A stretch of 64,000 nt of DNA from Pseudolabrys taiwanensis (GCF_003367395.1 NZ_CP031417.1:5171501-5235500), one strand, 5' to 3'. Counted from the stretch's first letter, positions 44,381-53,968 are shown. Made by a program: numbers and translations. The notes: generated from the letters alone by a model not told the origin.

Positions 44381-45244
44381 CTAGGCGGCGCCCCTCGCTT
44401 CGCCAGAGGGCTGCGCCAAGGTGACGCCCGATTCCGCGAGCACGTGCAGGAAAGCATCCGAATTGAAAAAGGCGAATTCGTGCTCGCGCAACGTCGTCAC
44501 CGGATCGAGGCTTTGTAAGGCCGAATCGACGAAGCCTGGATGACACATGATCAGGCCGCCATCCGGCAGGCCTCTGAGGAAGCGCGGGAAAATGCGCGAG
44601 AAGCGCGCCTTGGGGGTAAAGGCATAGGCGCCGGCGAAAGCCGGATTGGTGGTCAGCCCGTGGCGCGCGGCCTGCGATTTGAAGCCGAGGCTCAGCACGT
44701 CGAGGACCAGCGATTTCGGATCGTGCAGCGCGCGGCCGGCACGGACGCGGCCGCATTGCCGCACCCAGGCGTTGGGTGCGATCTCGCTCACCACCCTGAG
44801 GAAGGCGTTGCGCACCTGCGGCAGCAGATGCACGTGCTGATGGCCATCGACGAAATCGGGCATATGGCCGAAGGCGGACAGGAACGCCTGTAGTTGCGTG
44901 GCGATCTCGATCGTCAGCAGCTCGATGTCGAGCCGCCGTGTCATGGCGAGCCGCATCATGTCGTTGATCGGCGGGAAGGCGCCGCCGCGCAGCGGCGCAA
45001 AGCCGTTGCTCATCGGCTTGAACGGCGCGGTGAGGGTGACGTGCAGGCCGATGGCGGCGCGGGTCGTGCCGGCGTTGAGCATTTCCAGCGCATCGACTTC
45101 GTCGGCGCCGATATATGCCGCCGGCATCATCACCGACGTGGCGTTGAGCCGGCCGTTGAGGATGAGCTGGCGGATGGCGTCGTTGACGCCGGGCGCCATG
45201 CCGTAATCGTCGGCGCAGAGCCAGATCCGGCGGGTCGCGGTCAC
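44381..45244 (-). CDS. ChbG/HpnK (YdjC) family carbohydrate deacetylase
   Basis: The protein is 287 aa starting at a GTG one base after the stop of the glycosyltransferase gene. The metal motifs are ADDYGMAPGVNDAI near the N terminus, LHVTLTAPF, and DGHQHVHLLP. The final third has MCHPGFVD. Members remove acetyl groups from chitobiose-type sugars (ChbG) or act in hopanoid-linked clusters (HpnK). Together with the upstream glycosyltransferase and divergent GtrA gene it probably modifies a lipid-linked sugar at the membrane. Confidence 0.9.
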   Translation of the reverse strand: MTATRRIWLCADDYGMAPGVNDAIRQLILNGRLNATSVMMPAAYIGADEVDALEMLNAGTTRAAIGLHVTLTAPFKPMSNGFAPLRGGAFPPINDMMRLAMTRRLDIELLTIEIATQLQAFLSAFGHMPDFVDGHQHVHLLPQVRNAFLRVVSEIAPNAWVRQCGRVRAGRALHDPKSLVLDVLSLGFKSQAARHGLTTNPAFAGAYAFTPKARFSRIFPRFLRGLPDGGLIMCHPGFVDSALQSLDPVTTLREHEFAFFNSDAFLHVLAESGVTLAQPSGEARGAA

Positions 45245-45245
45245 G

Positions 45246-46289
45246 TTATTCCGCCACGTGCAAGGCCGACGGCTTATCCGTCTCGGTCTCGTCGGCGTGC
45301 TTGACGCTGTGTTCGGCGACGAAATAGACCGGCCGCGCTTTGATCTCGGACAGCATCTTGCCGATGTATTCGCCCAGGATGCCGATCATCAGAAGCTGCA
45401 CGCCGCCGATGATCATGATGCTGACGACCAGCGAGGGATAGCCGGGCACGTCTTTGCCGAACAGGATCGTCTCGAGCATGATCCAGATGCCGAAAAGAAG
45501 CGCGGTCGCCGCGAACAGCGCGCCGAGCAGGCTTGCGAGGCGGAGCGGCGCCACCGTGAACGAGGTCAGGCCCTCGATCGACAGGCCGATCAGCGTCCAG
45601 ACGTTCCAGGTCGTCTTGCCGTGCTCGCGCCGCGCCGGTTCGTAATCGACGCGCACCTGCCGGAAGCCGATCCAACTCGACAGGCCTTTGAAGAAACGGT
45701 TGCGCTCCGGCATCTGGCGCAGTGCCGCGGCCGCGCGCGCCGACAGCAGGCGGAAGTCGCCGGCGTCTTCCGGAATTTTCTGACGCTGGCCCCAGTTGAT
45801 CAGGTCGTAGAAGAACTTCACGCCGAGCGTGCGCAGCTTGGGCTCGCTCTCGCGGTGCGCCTTGGCGGTATAGACGACGTCGTAGCCATCATCGAGCCAG
45901 CGGGACACCAAGGTTTCGATCAGGCTCGGCGGATGCTGGCCGTCGCCGTCCATGAACATGACGGCGCCCAGGCGGGCATGGTCGAGGCCGGCGAGCAGAG
46001 CCGCTTCCTTGCCGAAATTGCGTGACAGCGAGACGACCTGAACGTCCGCCGCGGTGGCCGGCAGCGCCTGCGCCACCAGGTAGGTGTCGTCGCGGCTGCC
46101 GTCGTCCACATAGACGATCTCGACGGCGAGGCCGCGCTTGGCGTGCAGAAAACGCGCCACCTCGGAGATGCGCTCGTGCAGGGAGGGCAGTCCCTTGGAC
46201 TCGTTGAACACCGGCACGACGATGGACAGCCCCTGGGTGGCGCGCGTCTGCGCCGTCCGCGTGCTGGATCGTGTGGTTTGGGCCGTCAT
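45246..46289 (-). CDS. Membrane glycosyltransferase family 2 (GtrB/ArnC/DPM1-like)
   Basis: The protein is 347 aa. The catalytic GT-A domain (about 18-230) has VVPVFNESKGLP, VYVDDGSRDDT, the DxD-containing MFMDGDGQHPP and a downstream YEPARREHGKT. Two transmembrane helices at about 240-310 (LASLLGALFAATALLFGIWI, SLVVSIMIIGGVQLLMIG; shortened) place it in the polyprenyl-phosphate glycosyltransferase group (GtrB, ArnC, DPM1). It is expected to load a sugar onto undecaprenyl phosphate on the inner face. The divergent gtrA gene would supply the flippase. The next gene, a ChbG-type deacetylase, is one base away. Confidence 0.93.
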   Translation of the reverse strand: MTAQTTRSSTRTAQTRATQGLSIVVPVFNESKGLPSLHERISEVARFLHAKRGLAVEIVYVDDGSRDDTYLVAQALPATAADVQVVSLSRNFGKEAALLAGLDHARLGAVMFMDGDGQHPPSLIETLVSRWLDDGYDVVYTAKAHRESEPKLRTLGVKFFYDLINWGQRQKIPEDAGDFRLLSARAAAALRQMPERNRFFKGLSSWIGFRQVRVDYEPARREHGKTTWNVWTLIGLSIEGLTSFTVAPLRLASLLGALFAATALLFGIWIMLETILFGKDVPGYPSLVVSIMIIGGVQLLMIGILGEYIGKMLSEIKARPVYFVAEHSVKHADETETDKPSALHVAE

Positions 46290-46399
46290 CGTCGTGAAAC
46301 CTGCTGTGCTGTCGCCTTCGCGCGACCTATACCGTACCGCCGGGTTGATGTCGCGCCCCGCCCTACCAGGATGCGCCGCACCATGCTAAGCGGGAAATA

Positions 46400-46873
46400 A
46401 TGACCTTCAAGTCCCTACGAAACATCCGCGACCGATTGACCGAGGCTTGGCACGAGCGCGCCATCGTGCTCAAGGCGATCAGCTTTGCCTTTGTCGGCCT
46501 CATCAATTCGGCGATCGATTTCGCCATATTCTCGTTCGCCTACTACTATCTGGGGTTGCCGATCATCGTCGCCAATACGCTGGCTTGGATTGTGGCGGTG
46601 ACCGGCTCCTACGTGATGAATTCCACCATCACCTTTGCCGCCGAATCCGGGCGCAAACTGGGCTTCAGCCAGTACCTCGGCTTTGCCGCGTCGCAATTCG
46701 CCGGCTTCCTGGCCAACACGGCGACGGTCTGGTGTTTGGTGGAACTCGCCCATATCCCCGCCTGGGCGGCGAAAGTGGTCGCGATCGCGGTGAGCTTCGT
46801 GGTCAACTTCTCCCTGTCGCATTTCCTGGTGTTCCGCACCGAGAAGCCCAAGGCCGATCGCGGACAATCGTAA
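46400..46873 (+). CDS. GtrA family membrane protein
   Basis: The protein is 157 aa with four hydrophobic helices and the GtrA pattern: AISFAFVGLINSAIDFAIFS, ANTLAWIVAVTGSYVMNS, YLGFAASQFAGFLANTATVW, and AVSFVVNFSLSHFLVFR (shortened). GtrA proteins are thought to flip polyprenyl-phosphate-linked sugars across the membrane. It starts 110 bases from the divergent GT2 gene, so the pair shares a control region. Confidence 0.93.
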   Translation: MTFKSLRNIRDRLTEAWHERAIVLKAISFAFVGLINSAIDFAIFSFAYYYLGLPIIVANTLAWIVAVTGSYVMNSTITFAAESGRKLGFSQYLGFAASQFAGFLANTATVWCLVELAHIPAWAAKVVAIAVSFVVNFSLSHFLVFRTEKPKADRGQS

Positions 46874-46882
46874 CGACGCGCG

Positions 46883-48073
46883 TTAGGTCGGGGCGGGCCC
46901 GGTGTAGCGGGCGCGCGGGCGAATGATCGCGCCGCTCGCTTGTTGCTCCAGCGCATGTGCGATCCAGCCGGCCGTGCGCCCGACCGTGAAGAGCGCGAGC
47001 GCGGCCCCGTAGGGCAGTTGCGCCGCGCGCCGCAGCGACACTAGCGCGAAATCGACATTCGGCGTGTGTCCACCGATGGCGCCAATGGCGTCGATCAATG
47101 CGTTGCGGGTCTTGTCGGCGGGCAACAGGCGCAGCAGCGCGCGGCTGCGCGGATCGCCGTCCGGATAGAGCGGGTGGCCGAAGCCGGGCAGCTGATCGCC
47201 GCGCCGCAGCCGCTCACGCACCACGCGCGTTGCGTCGCCGACGCGATCGACTTCGTCGAACAGCATTTCAACGAGGCTCGTCGTGCCGCCGTGCAAGGGA
47301 CCCGACAGGGCGCCGAGACCGCCCGACAGGCACGCGCTCAAGGACGCGCCGGTCGATGCGATCACGCGTGCGGCGAAGGCCGAGGCATTGAGTTCGTGAT
47401 CGGCGCACAGCACCAGCGCGGCGCGGATCAATTCCGCCTTGCGTGGGCCGGCGCGCCACGCCTGCGCCAGATGCCGGTGGATCGGCAGCGTGCTTGGCTC
47501 GGTCGCGGTCGCCGCGGCGGCCATCGCGCGAAGGAGACCGGCGGCATCCGTCCACAAACTTTGCGCCGCATGCCGCCATGTCACGGTGGTGCCGATCCCG
47601 GCCAAGGGCAGCAGCGCCGTGCAACGCTCGGTCGGCAAAGCGTCGCGCATTTGTTTGCCGACGATGGGCCAGCTCGCCGACGGGCGCGGCGCCGGCGCGG
47701 CGAAAGGATCGGTGTCGCCGCAGTCCCACAGCAAGCGCGCGACCGCCTCGAGGCTCTGGTCGTGCGCGAGCTTGGCCGCGTCCTGGCCGCGGTAATACAG
47801 TTTGCCGCCGTCGATCAGCGCGATGCGCGAGTCGAGCGCCGGCAATCCCCAATCGAGCGTCGTCGCGGCGATGACGGCGGGCTTGCGTCCGCGTGCTTTC
47901 GCCTTGGCGAGCCGCGCGATGTCGTCGGCGCTGTAGAGCCGGCGGCGCGGGTCGTCCGGATCGGCGTGCGTCTGCACGAGATGGCGGCTGACATAGGCGT
48001 ACAAAGTCGCGCGCGTGATGCCGAGCCGGGATGCCGCGCTGGCGGCGTCGATGAGGTTCCGTGTCATGGCCAT
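46883..48073 (-). CDS. Citrate synthase family protein with N-terminal MerR-like DNA-binding domain
   Basis: The protein is 396 aa. Residues 5-60 form a helix-turn-helix (IDAASAASRLGITRATLYAYVSR, shortened) with a MerR-like wing RRRLYSADDIARL. A citrate synthase domain follows (about 70-396). All main catalytic features remain: His226 in ADHELNAS, His261 in LHGG, His300 in GFGHPLY, Asp341 in NVDF, and Arg366 and RPRARY. This suggests that it either still makes citrate or binds the substrates as a sensor. It is divergent, with an 81-base gap containing two palindromes, from a second citrate synthase gene. It may therefore be a metabolite-sensing regulator, or a bifunctional enzyme. Neither has been shown here. 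Confidence 0.9.
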   Translation of the reverse strand: MAMTRNLIDAASAASRLGITRATLYAYVSRHLVQTHADPDDPRRRLYSADDIARLAKAKARGRKPAVIAATTLDWGLPALDSRIALIDGGKLYYRGQDAAKLAHDQSLEAVARLLWDCGDTDPFAAPAPRPSASWPIVGKQMRDALPTERCTALLPLAGIGTTVTWRHAAQSLWTDAAGLLRAMAAAATATEPSTLPIHRHLAQAWRAGPRKAELIRAALVLCADHELNASAFAARVIASTGASLSACLSGGLGALSGPLHGGTTSLVEMLFDEVDRVGDATRVVRERLRRGDQLPGFGHPLYPDGDPRSRALLRLLPADKTRNALIDAIGAIGGHTPNVDFALVSLRRAAQLPYGAALALFTVGRTAGWIAHALEQQASGAIIRPRARYTGPAPT

Positions 48074-48154
48074 AGATTGATTATATCAATCAATATTGAC
48101 GATTTATGAGATTACCACAATCTTCGCAGCGAGGTCATTCATCGAGGTATCGCC
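48074..48154. promoter_or_regulatory. Divergent promoter with palindromic operator candidates between citrate synthase genes
   Basis: This 81-base gap is A/T-rich. It contains TTGAT, TAT, ATCAA at 48077-48089 and the perfect palindrome CAATATTG at 48091-48098. Two palindromes so close together between a gene for a HTH-citrate synthase and its neighbour suggest an autoregulatory operator. A GAGG sequence upstream of 48155 is the likely ribosome-binding site. Confidence 0.55.
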
Positions 48155-49258
48155 ATGTCGCAAACCAACGCCGAAGTCAGAACCCAATCCGGTCTGGACA
48201 ACGTCATCGCCGCCGAAACCGTCCTGAGCCATGTCGATGGCGCCGCCGGCCGGTTGATCGTGCGCGGCTTCGATCTGGAAGAAGTCGCGGGCTACAGCGT
48301 CGAGGCGATGCTGGCGCTGCTATGGGACGGTTTCGTCGACCATGCCTGCACCGAACAGGACATCCGCGTCGCGCTCGGCAAAGCGCGGGTGGAGGCTTTC
48401 GCAACGCTCGGCAAAATCCAGCCGGTCGCCGCATTGTCCGAAGTCGAAGAGTTGCGCCTGTTATTGTCGAGGCTCCCCGACGCTAGCCCGACGCCGCATC
48501 ATTTGCTCGCGGTCGCCGCGACCGCGGTGTTCACCGCCGCCATCGTGCGACGCCGGCGCGGCGAGACGCCCATCGCCCCCGACGCGAAGCTTGGGCATGC
48601 GGAGGATTTCCTGCGCATGATCCGCGGTACATCGGTTTCCAAAGCGCATGCCCGTGCCTTGGAAGCCTATCTCGTCACCGTGGCCGATCATGGTCTCAAT
48701 GCGTCGACCTTCACCGCGCGTGTGATCGCTTCGACGCGCGCCGGTCTGTTGTCCGCTGTGGTCGGCGCGTTGTGCGCGTTGAAGGGGCCGTTGCATGGCG
48801 GTGCGCCGGGGCCGGTGCTCGATATGCTGGATGCGATCGGCAGCGAAGCGAACATTCGGCCCTGGCTCGACGATGCGCTGGCCGACGGCGAACGGTTGAT
48901 GGGCTTCGGCCACCGCGTCTACCGCGTGCGGGATCCGCGCGCCGACGTGCTCAAGCGGGTAGCGTCGGATCTGCGCGAGGGCGGACGCATCCGCTTCGCC
49001 GAGAAGGTGGAGGCGGTGGCGCTGGAAGCGCTGGCGGTGCACAAGGCAAACCGCAAGCTCGAAACGAACGTGGAGTTCTACACCGCGCTGGTGCTGGAGG
49101 CGCTCGGACTGCCGCGCACGACCTTCACCAATGTGTTCGCCGTCGGCCGCGTCGCCGGCTGGACCGCGCACATCCTGGAGCAGGAACAGAGCGGCCGCAT
49201 GATCCGGCCGCAATCGCGCTATGTCGGGCCGAGCCCGAAGCAACCGCTGGCCGCTTAG
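48155..49258 (+). CDS. Citrate synthase/methylcitrate synthase family protein
   Basis: The protein is 367 aa. Catalytic features are His179 in VADHGLNAS, His214 in LHGGAP and His253 in GFGHRVY. At the position of the usual catalytic Asp it has Glu307 (NVEFYTA), which differs from the Asp of the best known enzymes and of the neighbouring protein; this may be normal for its subgroup. It condenses acetyl-CoA or propionyl-CoA with oxaloacetate; the branch (citrate or 2-methylcitrate) is unclear. No prpB or prpD gene is adjacent. It is divergent from the HTH-citrate synthase gene and its 3' end overlaps the convergent hisG by four bases. Confidence 0.92.
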   Translation: MSQTNAEVRTQSGLDNVIAAETVLSHVDGAAGRLIVRGFDLEEVAGYSVEAMLALLWDGFVDHACTEQDIRVALGKARVEAFATLGKIQPVAALSEVEELRLLLSRLPDASPTPHHLLAVAATAVFTAAIVRRRRGETPIAPDAKLGHAEDFLRMIRGTSVSKAHARALEAYLVTVADHGLNASTFTARVIASTRAGLLSAVVGALCALKGPLHGGAPGPVLDMLDAIGSEANIRPWLDDALADGERLMGFGHRVYRVRDPRADVLKRVASDLREGGRIRFAEKVEAVALEALAVHKANRKLETNVEFYTALVLEALGLPRTTFTNVFAVGRVAGWTAHILEQEQSGRMIRPQSRYVGPSPKQPLAA

Positions 49259-50235
49259 GCAGCCGGCAGCTTGCTCTCGAGCTTGGCGTAAAGCGGATTG
49301 TCCTTGGAGAACACGTAACCGAGCTCGGCGACCGACACCGCTTCGGCGCCGCGCTCGCGCATGAAGCTCGTCAGCGCGTAGACCTGCGCGGGCGGGCAGT
49401 GCAGCGTCAGCATGCCCGACGACGTCGGGCCGCCGAACGGCGTCTCGACGCCGTACTTCTGCTTGGCCTCTTCGACCAATTTGCCGTCGCAGGCGGCAAA
49501 GCGCGCGCGCACTTCACGGAAGGCTTTGGCGCGCGCTTGCGCCGTGATGCGGTCGAGGATGACGCGGGCGAGGTCGCGCTGCTCGCTGGTCCATTCCGCC
49601 TTGCGCGCGGCGACCAGATTGGCCTGCGAGCGCAGGATCACGCCGTCGTCGACGATCTTGAGCGCATTGGCCGCGAGCGTCGTGCCGGTCGTCGTGATGT
49701 CGACGATCAGTTCGGCGGTGCCGGCGGCCGGCGCGCCTTCGGTCGCACCGGCGCTCTCGACGATACGATAGTCGATGACGCCATGCGTCGAGAAGAAGTC
49801 GCGCGTGAGGTTGATGTACTTCGTCGCCACCCGCATCTTGCGGCCGTGGTGATGACGGAACGCGGTGGCAACGTCGTCGATGTCGGCCATGGTGCGCACG
49901 TCGATCCAGGCCTGCGGTACGGCGACGACGACATTGGCGAAGCCGAAGCCGAGCCCCTCGATCAGCACCACACGCTCGTCGGCGTCGGGCATCTGCTCGC
50001 GCACGAGGTCTTCGCCGGTGACGCCGAGATGCACGGCGCCGGCGCCGAGCTGTGCGGTGATTTCGGACGCGGACAGATAGGCGACTTCGACGCCGTCGAG
50101 ACCGGCGACCGCGCCGCGATAATCGCGGGCGCCGCGCGGCTTGACGAGATTGAGGCCGGAGCGCGCGAAGAAGGCTTCGGCGTTTTCCTGCAGCCGGCCC
50201 TTGGCCGGCACGGCGATGATGAGCGGCGCGCTCAT
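49255..50235 (-). CDS. hisG: ATP phosphoribosyltransferase (HisG)
   Basis: The protein is 326 aa from the ATG at 50235. It carries out the first step of histidine biosynthesis, joining ATP and PRPP. Family features are [18 protein letters not shown], the [12 protein letters not shown] loop, [10 protein letters not shown] and the PRPP-binding [16 protein letters not shown] (shortened). The C-terminal 90 residues look like the regulatory domain, the pattern seen in rhizobial HisG that also use HisZ. The start overlaps the stop of hisZ (ATGA), so the subunits are translationally coupled. Confidence 0.96.
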   Translation of the reverse strand: MSAPLIIAVPAKGRLQENAEAFFARSGLNLVKPRGARDYRGAVAGLDGVEVAYLSASEITAQLGAGAVHLGVTGEDLVREQMPDADERVVLIEGLGFGFANVVVAVPQAWIDVRTMADIDDVATAFRHHHGRKMRVATKYINLTRDFFSTHGVIDYRIVESAGATEGAPAAGTAELIVDITTTGTTLAANALKIVDDGVILRSQANLVAARKAEWTSEQRDLARVILDRITAQARAKAFREVRARFAACDGKLVEEAKQKYGVETPFGGPTSSGMLTLHCPPAQVYALTSFMRERGAEAVSVAELGYVFSKDNPLYAKLESKLPAA

Positions 50236-51386
50236 TGGACGCCTCCATAGACGGCGAGGCGTTCGATCCAAACTGCGAAACCGACGGCGGGGATCGGCGA
50301 GGGGGCGCCGAGGCGCGTCAGCAGGCCGTCGTAGCGGCCGCCGGCGACCAGCGGATCGCCGGTGCGCGCAGGATCGGTCAGCTCGAACACGAAGCCGGTG
50401 TAATAGTCGAAGCCGCGCCCGAACGACGTCGAGAGCTGCACGCGCTTGAGGTCGATGCCGCGCGCTGCAAGAAAGCCGGTGCGGCTCTCGAACAGGTCGA
50501 GTGCCGGCGACAGTTCGCCCAGCATGCCGGCTTCGGCGGCGAGTGCGCGCAACTCGACGGCCGCTTCATCCGGATCGCCGCCGATGGCGAGGAAGCGCTC
50601 GATCAGCGAGCGCACGTCGCGCGGCAGCTTGGTCGATGCGCCGAGGGCCGATTGTTCGAGAAAGCGGTCGGCGATTTCGGCCACCGAGCGGCCGCCGACG
50701 GCACTGATGCCGGCGATCGACAGCAGATCGGTGACGAGCGCGTGCGCGCCTTTCGGGTCGGAACCGGCAAGCGCGGCGAGCACGCCCTGATATTCCGGCC
50801 GCGCATTGTTGCCGCCGAGCATGAGGCGCTCGAGGTCCTGCGCCAGGTTGGTCTTGCGGTTGAAGTCCTTCACCAGCCGCCGCTTCCAGGCCGCCGGCAA
50901 ATCGAGCGCCGCGATCAGTGCGGCGAAGAGGGCGACGTCGCCGATCTGGATCGAAGGCGCCGCGAGGCCGTAATGCGCGGTCGCTTCCAATCCGAGCGAG
51001 AGCATCTCGGCGTCCGCCGCGGCGGTGTCGGCCCGCCCGAAGCTTTCGATGCCGGCCTGAAGAAACTCGGCAGGATCGTCGGCGCGATGTCGGAAGACCG
51101 GGCCGAGATAGCAGAACGCGGCGGGCTGACCGGCAGCCGGCGAGGCGAGGTAATCGCGCGACACCGGAATGGTGAGGTCGGGGCGCAGACAGAATTCGGC
51201 GCCGCCTGGCGCGGTCGTCAGGTACATGCGCTTGCGGATGTCCTCGCCCGAAAGGTCGAGGAAGGGCTCCGCCGGCTGCAGGATGGCAGGCGTGACCCTG
51301 GCATAGCCGGCACGCTCGTAGGAGGCGACCAGCGCCTCCGCCCGCGTTTCCGGTCCCGATCCCGGTACTCCTACGCTCCCATCCAT
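50232..51386 (-). CDS. hisZ: ATP phosphoribosyltransferase regulatory subunit (HisZ)
   Basis: The protein is 384 aa from the ATG at 51386; a GTG at 51437 would extend it by 17 residues with no support. HisZ is a histidyl-tRNA synthetase-like protein without aminoacylation activity that activates HisG. Motif 2-like [31 protein letters not shown] and [16 protein letters not shown] are seen (shortened). It lies upstream of hisG with an ATGA overlap. In related genomes hisS-hisZ-hisG are adjacent; here hisS is separated by an NTF2-like gene on the opposite strand. Confidence 0.95.
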   Translation of the reverse strand: MDGSVGVPGSGPETRAEALVASYERAGYARVTPAILQPAEPFLDLSGEDIRKRMYLTTAPGGAEFCLRPDLTIPVSRDYLASPAAGQPAAFCYLGPVFRHRADDPAEFLQAGIESFGRADTAAADAEMLSLGLEATAHYGLAAPSIQIGDVALFAALIAALDLPAAWKRRLVKDFNRKTNLAQDLERLMLGGNNARPEYQGVLAALAGSDPKGAHALVTDLLSIAGISAVGGRSVAEIADRFLEQSALGASTKLPRDVRSLIERFLAIGGDPDEAAVELRALAAEAGMLGELSPALDLFESRTGFLAARGIDLKRVQLSTSFGRGFDYYTGFVFELTDPARTGDPLVAGGRYDGLLTRLGAPSPIPAVGFAVWIERLAVYGGVQ

Positions 51387-51656
51387 CGCACGTCCCAACT
51401 GCAGACTCGTCTGATCGCCGCCCTTTTGGGCGTCCACTTCCCGCCGCCCTTTAGCACGGGCGCCTTAAGGATTCGACGCCGTTCGCCGCGCGGCCTTAAC
51501 GGCTTTCTGAGCCAAATACCTGCCGTCGTTAATAAATTTTTGCCGGCGGCCGCGGCGAACCGATGCCCGTGATCGGTAATCAGCTGCCGTGTCCTCTTGA
51601 GCGTAATAAAATTTCAATGCAACTTGGGTCTACTGCGGTAAGTGGGGAGGCAGCCC

Positions 51657-52121
51657 ATGGGCTACGCCGTATCGCGAGAGGTCGCCGAGACCTTTTTCAA
51701 GGTCTACGCCGTGCGCGACATGGTCAGGGTGGCACCGTTCCTGAGGGACGACGTGCTTTGGACCATCAGCGGCCCCGTCGACCTGCTGCCGTTCTGCGGC
51801 ACCCGCCGCGGCAAAGCCGCGGTGATCGATCTGCTCGGCCGGACAGTGCCGACCGTGCTGCGCGTATTCAGGTTCACCACTGAGTTGTTGCTGGTCGATG
51901 GCGATCGCGTCGCTTCGCTGAACCGCCTCTCGGCGCGGGGTACGGCGGACGGCCGTACCATCAGCTACCGGGTCGCGCACTTCATGCGCTTCGCAGACGA
52001 CAAGGTGGCGGAGAATTTTACCTTCATTGACAGCTTCGACGCGGTGGAGCAGGTGCTCGGCCACACCTCGCCGGTCCACGACACGCCCTCCCTGCTCGGG
52101 AACGACATTGTCGCGCTCTGA
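51657..52121 (+). CDS. NTF2-like/SnoaL-type small protein
   Basis: The protein is 154 aa. The ATG at 51657 is preceded by GGGGAGG with six-base spacing, which settles the start. The pattern SREVAETFFKVYAVRDMVRVAPFLRDDVLWTISG (shortened), PFCGTRRGKAAVIDLL, VDGDRVASLNRLSARGT and VAHFMRFADDKVAENFTFIDSFDAVEQ is the typical cone-shaped NTF2 fold with a helix-rich start and curved sheet. Such proteins act as isomerases, dehydratases or binding proteins, and the function here is unknown. It sits on the opposite strand between hisS and hisZ. Confidence 0.85.
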   Translation: MGYAVSREVAETFFKVYAVRDMVRVAPFLRDDVLWTISGPVDLLPFCGTRRGKAAVIDLLGRTVPTVLRVFRFTTELLLVDGDRVASLNRLSARGTADGRTISYRVAHFMRFADDKVAENFTFIDSFDAVEQVLGHTSPVHDTPSLLGNDIVAL

Positions 52122-52124
52122 GGA

Positions 52125-52388
52125 TTACAGCGGCTGAGGCTCAGGCACGATTTCGGCGGGTGGGGCGCTTTTGCCCGGCGCCGCCTGTTCGGCGGGCGGC
52201 GCCTCCTCGGGCACCGTCGACGGAGCGACCTTCGGCTTCACATAGCGGCAACCGGTGTGCCGTTGCATGGCCTGAGCAACCGGGTAGCACCAACGTTCGG
52301 CCATCACGCACCTCGACGCATTCTTGTTCTGGATTGCACAAGAAATGCGCGGACGGTCGTCCCGGTTCCACGCATGCGACACCGGCAT
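52125..52388 (-). CDS. Possible small Cys-containing protein (uncertain)
   Basis: This possible 87-aa product has a Cys-bearing stretch (CAIQNKNASRCVMAERWCYPV and HTGCRYVKP) followed by an acidic Pro/Ala/Glu tail (EEAPPAEQAAPG). It resembles short secreted rhizobial proteins but has no clear signal peptide or ribosome-binding site. A second frame over the same bases is also open, so the coding frame is not certain. It would be immediately downstream of the hisS 3' end on the same strand. Confidence 0.3.
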   Translation of the reverse strand: MPVSHAWNRDDRPRISCAIQNKNASRCVMAERWCYPVAQAMQRHTGCRYVKPKVAPSTVPEEAPPAEQAAPGKSAPPAEIVPEPQPL

Positions 52389-52477
52389 TCGTGGTGACGA
52401 ACGTCGTGCGCGTGCGCCGTTAGAGCCGCTTGGCGTTAACGCCGTGTGTCGTTGCGACGACGGTTTGATGGCACGGT

Positions 52478-53968
52478 TTACGAAAGTCCGTGGCGAGCCA
52501 GCACCTGCCGCACCGCGTCGACAAGCTTGTCCTCGGCGACGGCGAACTGCGCTTCGGCCTGCTTCTTGAGATAGTCGTCGCGTTCTTTGGACAGCCCGGC
52601 GATCTCGGCGCCGAGGATAAGATCCTTGATCTGCACCTCGCCGCGCATTTTTTCATCGCCGCCTTGAATGACGGCACAAGGCGAGCCCCGCTTGTCGGCA
52701 TATTTGAGTTGGTTGCCGAAGTTCTTCGGGTTGCCGAGATAGAGTTCGGCGCGGATGCCGGCGCCGCGCAACTGCGACACCATGCGCTGATAGTCGGCGA
52801 CGCGGTCGCGGTCGAACACGGTGACGACCACGGGCCCGGCGTCCGGCTTCGACGAAATCTTGCCGAGCGCGGTGAGGGCGGCCTGCAGGCGCGAGACGCC
52901 GATGGAAAAGCCGGTAGCCGGCACAGGCTCGCCGCGGAAGCGCGAGACGAGACCGTCGTAACGGCCGCCGCCGCCGACCGAGCCGAAGCGCATCGGCCGG
53001 CCCTTCTCGTCCTTGATCTCGAAGGTGAGCTCCACCTCGTAGACCGGACCGGTGTAATATTCGAGACCGCGCACCACCGACGGGTCGATGCGGATGCGAC
53101 CGTCGTCATAGCCGGCTGCGCTCACCAGTTCGCCGATCGAACGCAACTCGTTCACACCGTCGAGGCCGGCATTGGAGCCGGACACCAGCGCTTCCATCTG
53201 GTCGAGCATCTGCGGCACGTTGTGCGTTTCGACGCGCAGAAAACCGAGCACGGTGTCGCAGGCCTTCTCGTCGAGGCCCGCGCCCTTGGTGACGTCGCCG
53301 CTCTCGTCCTTGCGGCCGGGACCGAGCAGATCGCGCACGCCGTCGAGGCCGAGGCGGTCGAGCTTGTCGATGGCGCGCAGCACGGTGAGACGGCGGCCGG
53401 CATTGGCGTCGCCGCCGAGCTCGATGGCTTCGAGGATGCCGTCGAGCACCTTGCGGTTGGATACCTTCACCACGTAATCGCCGCGCGGAATGCCGAGCGC
53501 CTCGATGGTGTCGGAGGCGAGCATGCACATCTCGGCGTCGGCGGCCATGGTCGCGGCGCCGACCGTGTCGGCGTCGAATTGCATGAACTGGCGGAAACGG
53601 CCCGGGCCCGGCTTCTCGTTGCGGAACACCCAGCCGAAGCGATAGCTGCGGTAGGGCAGCGCCAGGAACTGATAGTTCTGCGCGACGTAGCGCGCGAGCG
53701 GCGCGGTCAGGTCGTAGCGCAGCGACAGCCACTGCTCGTCGTCGTCCTTGAACGAGAACACGCCTTCGTTCGGCCGGTCGAGGTCCGGCAGGAACTTGCC
53801 GAGCGCATCGGTGTATTCGATCGCCGGGGTCTCCACCGGCTCGAAGCCGAAGCGCTCGAACGTCGTGCGGATGGTCTCGACCATCGTACGCGTCGCGGCG
53901 ATTTCGGCCGGGCCGCGGTCGGCGAGGCCATGCGGCAGGCGGGCTTTGAGCTTGTGGGGTTTCGCCAT
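52478..53968 (-). CDS. hisS: Histidyl-tRNA synthetase
   Basis: The protein is 496 aa from the ATG at 53968. It charges tRNA-His. Class II features are [16 protein letters not shown] (motif 1 region), [20 protein letters not shown] (motif 2, shortened), the histidine-binding [12 protein letters not shown] and [17 protein letters not shown], and a C-terminal anticodon-binding domain ([21 protein letters not shown], shortened). A 30-residue insert around 210-235 with [12 protein letters not shown] is typical of the alphaproteobacterial form. The ATG at 53968 is chosen over a GTG at 53980. Confidence 0.97.
   Translation of the reverse strand: MAKPHKLKARLPHGLADRGPAEIAATRTMVETIRTTFERFGFEPVETPAIEYTDALGKFLPDLDRPNEGVFSFKDDDEQWLSLRYDLTAPLARYVAQNYQFLALPYRSYRFGWVFRNEKPGPGRFRQFMQFDADTVGAATMAADAEMCMLASDTIEALGIPRGDYVVKVSNRKVLDGILEAIELGGDANAGRRLTVLRAIDKLDRLGLDGVRDLLGPGRKDESGDVTKGAGLDEKACDTVLGFLRVETHNVPQMLDQMEALVSGSNAGLDGVNELRSIGELVSAAGYDDGRIRIDPSVVRGLEYYTGPVYEVELTFEIKDEKGRPMRFGSVGGGGRYDGLVSRFRGEPVPATGFSIGVSRLQAALTALGKISSKPDAGPVVVTVFDRDRVADYQRMVSQLRGAGIRAELYLGNPKNFGNQLKYADKRGSPCAVIQGGDEKMRGEVQIKDLILGAEIAGLSKERDDYLKKQAEAQFAVAEDKLVDAVRQVLARHGLS

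Noticed and set aside
44000..44518. Rightward frame over the DUF2076 and deacetylase genes
   Set aside because: It is antisense to supported genes and has no domain.
52141..52371. Second leftward frame overlapping the possible small protein at 52125-52388
   Set aside because: Both frames are open, but this one lacks a ribosome-binding site and any recognisable pattern. It could reflect a frameshifted relic, which I could not establish.
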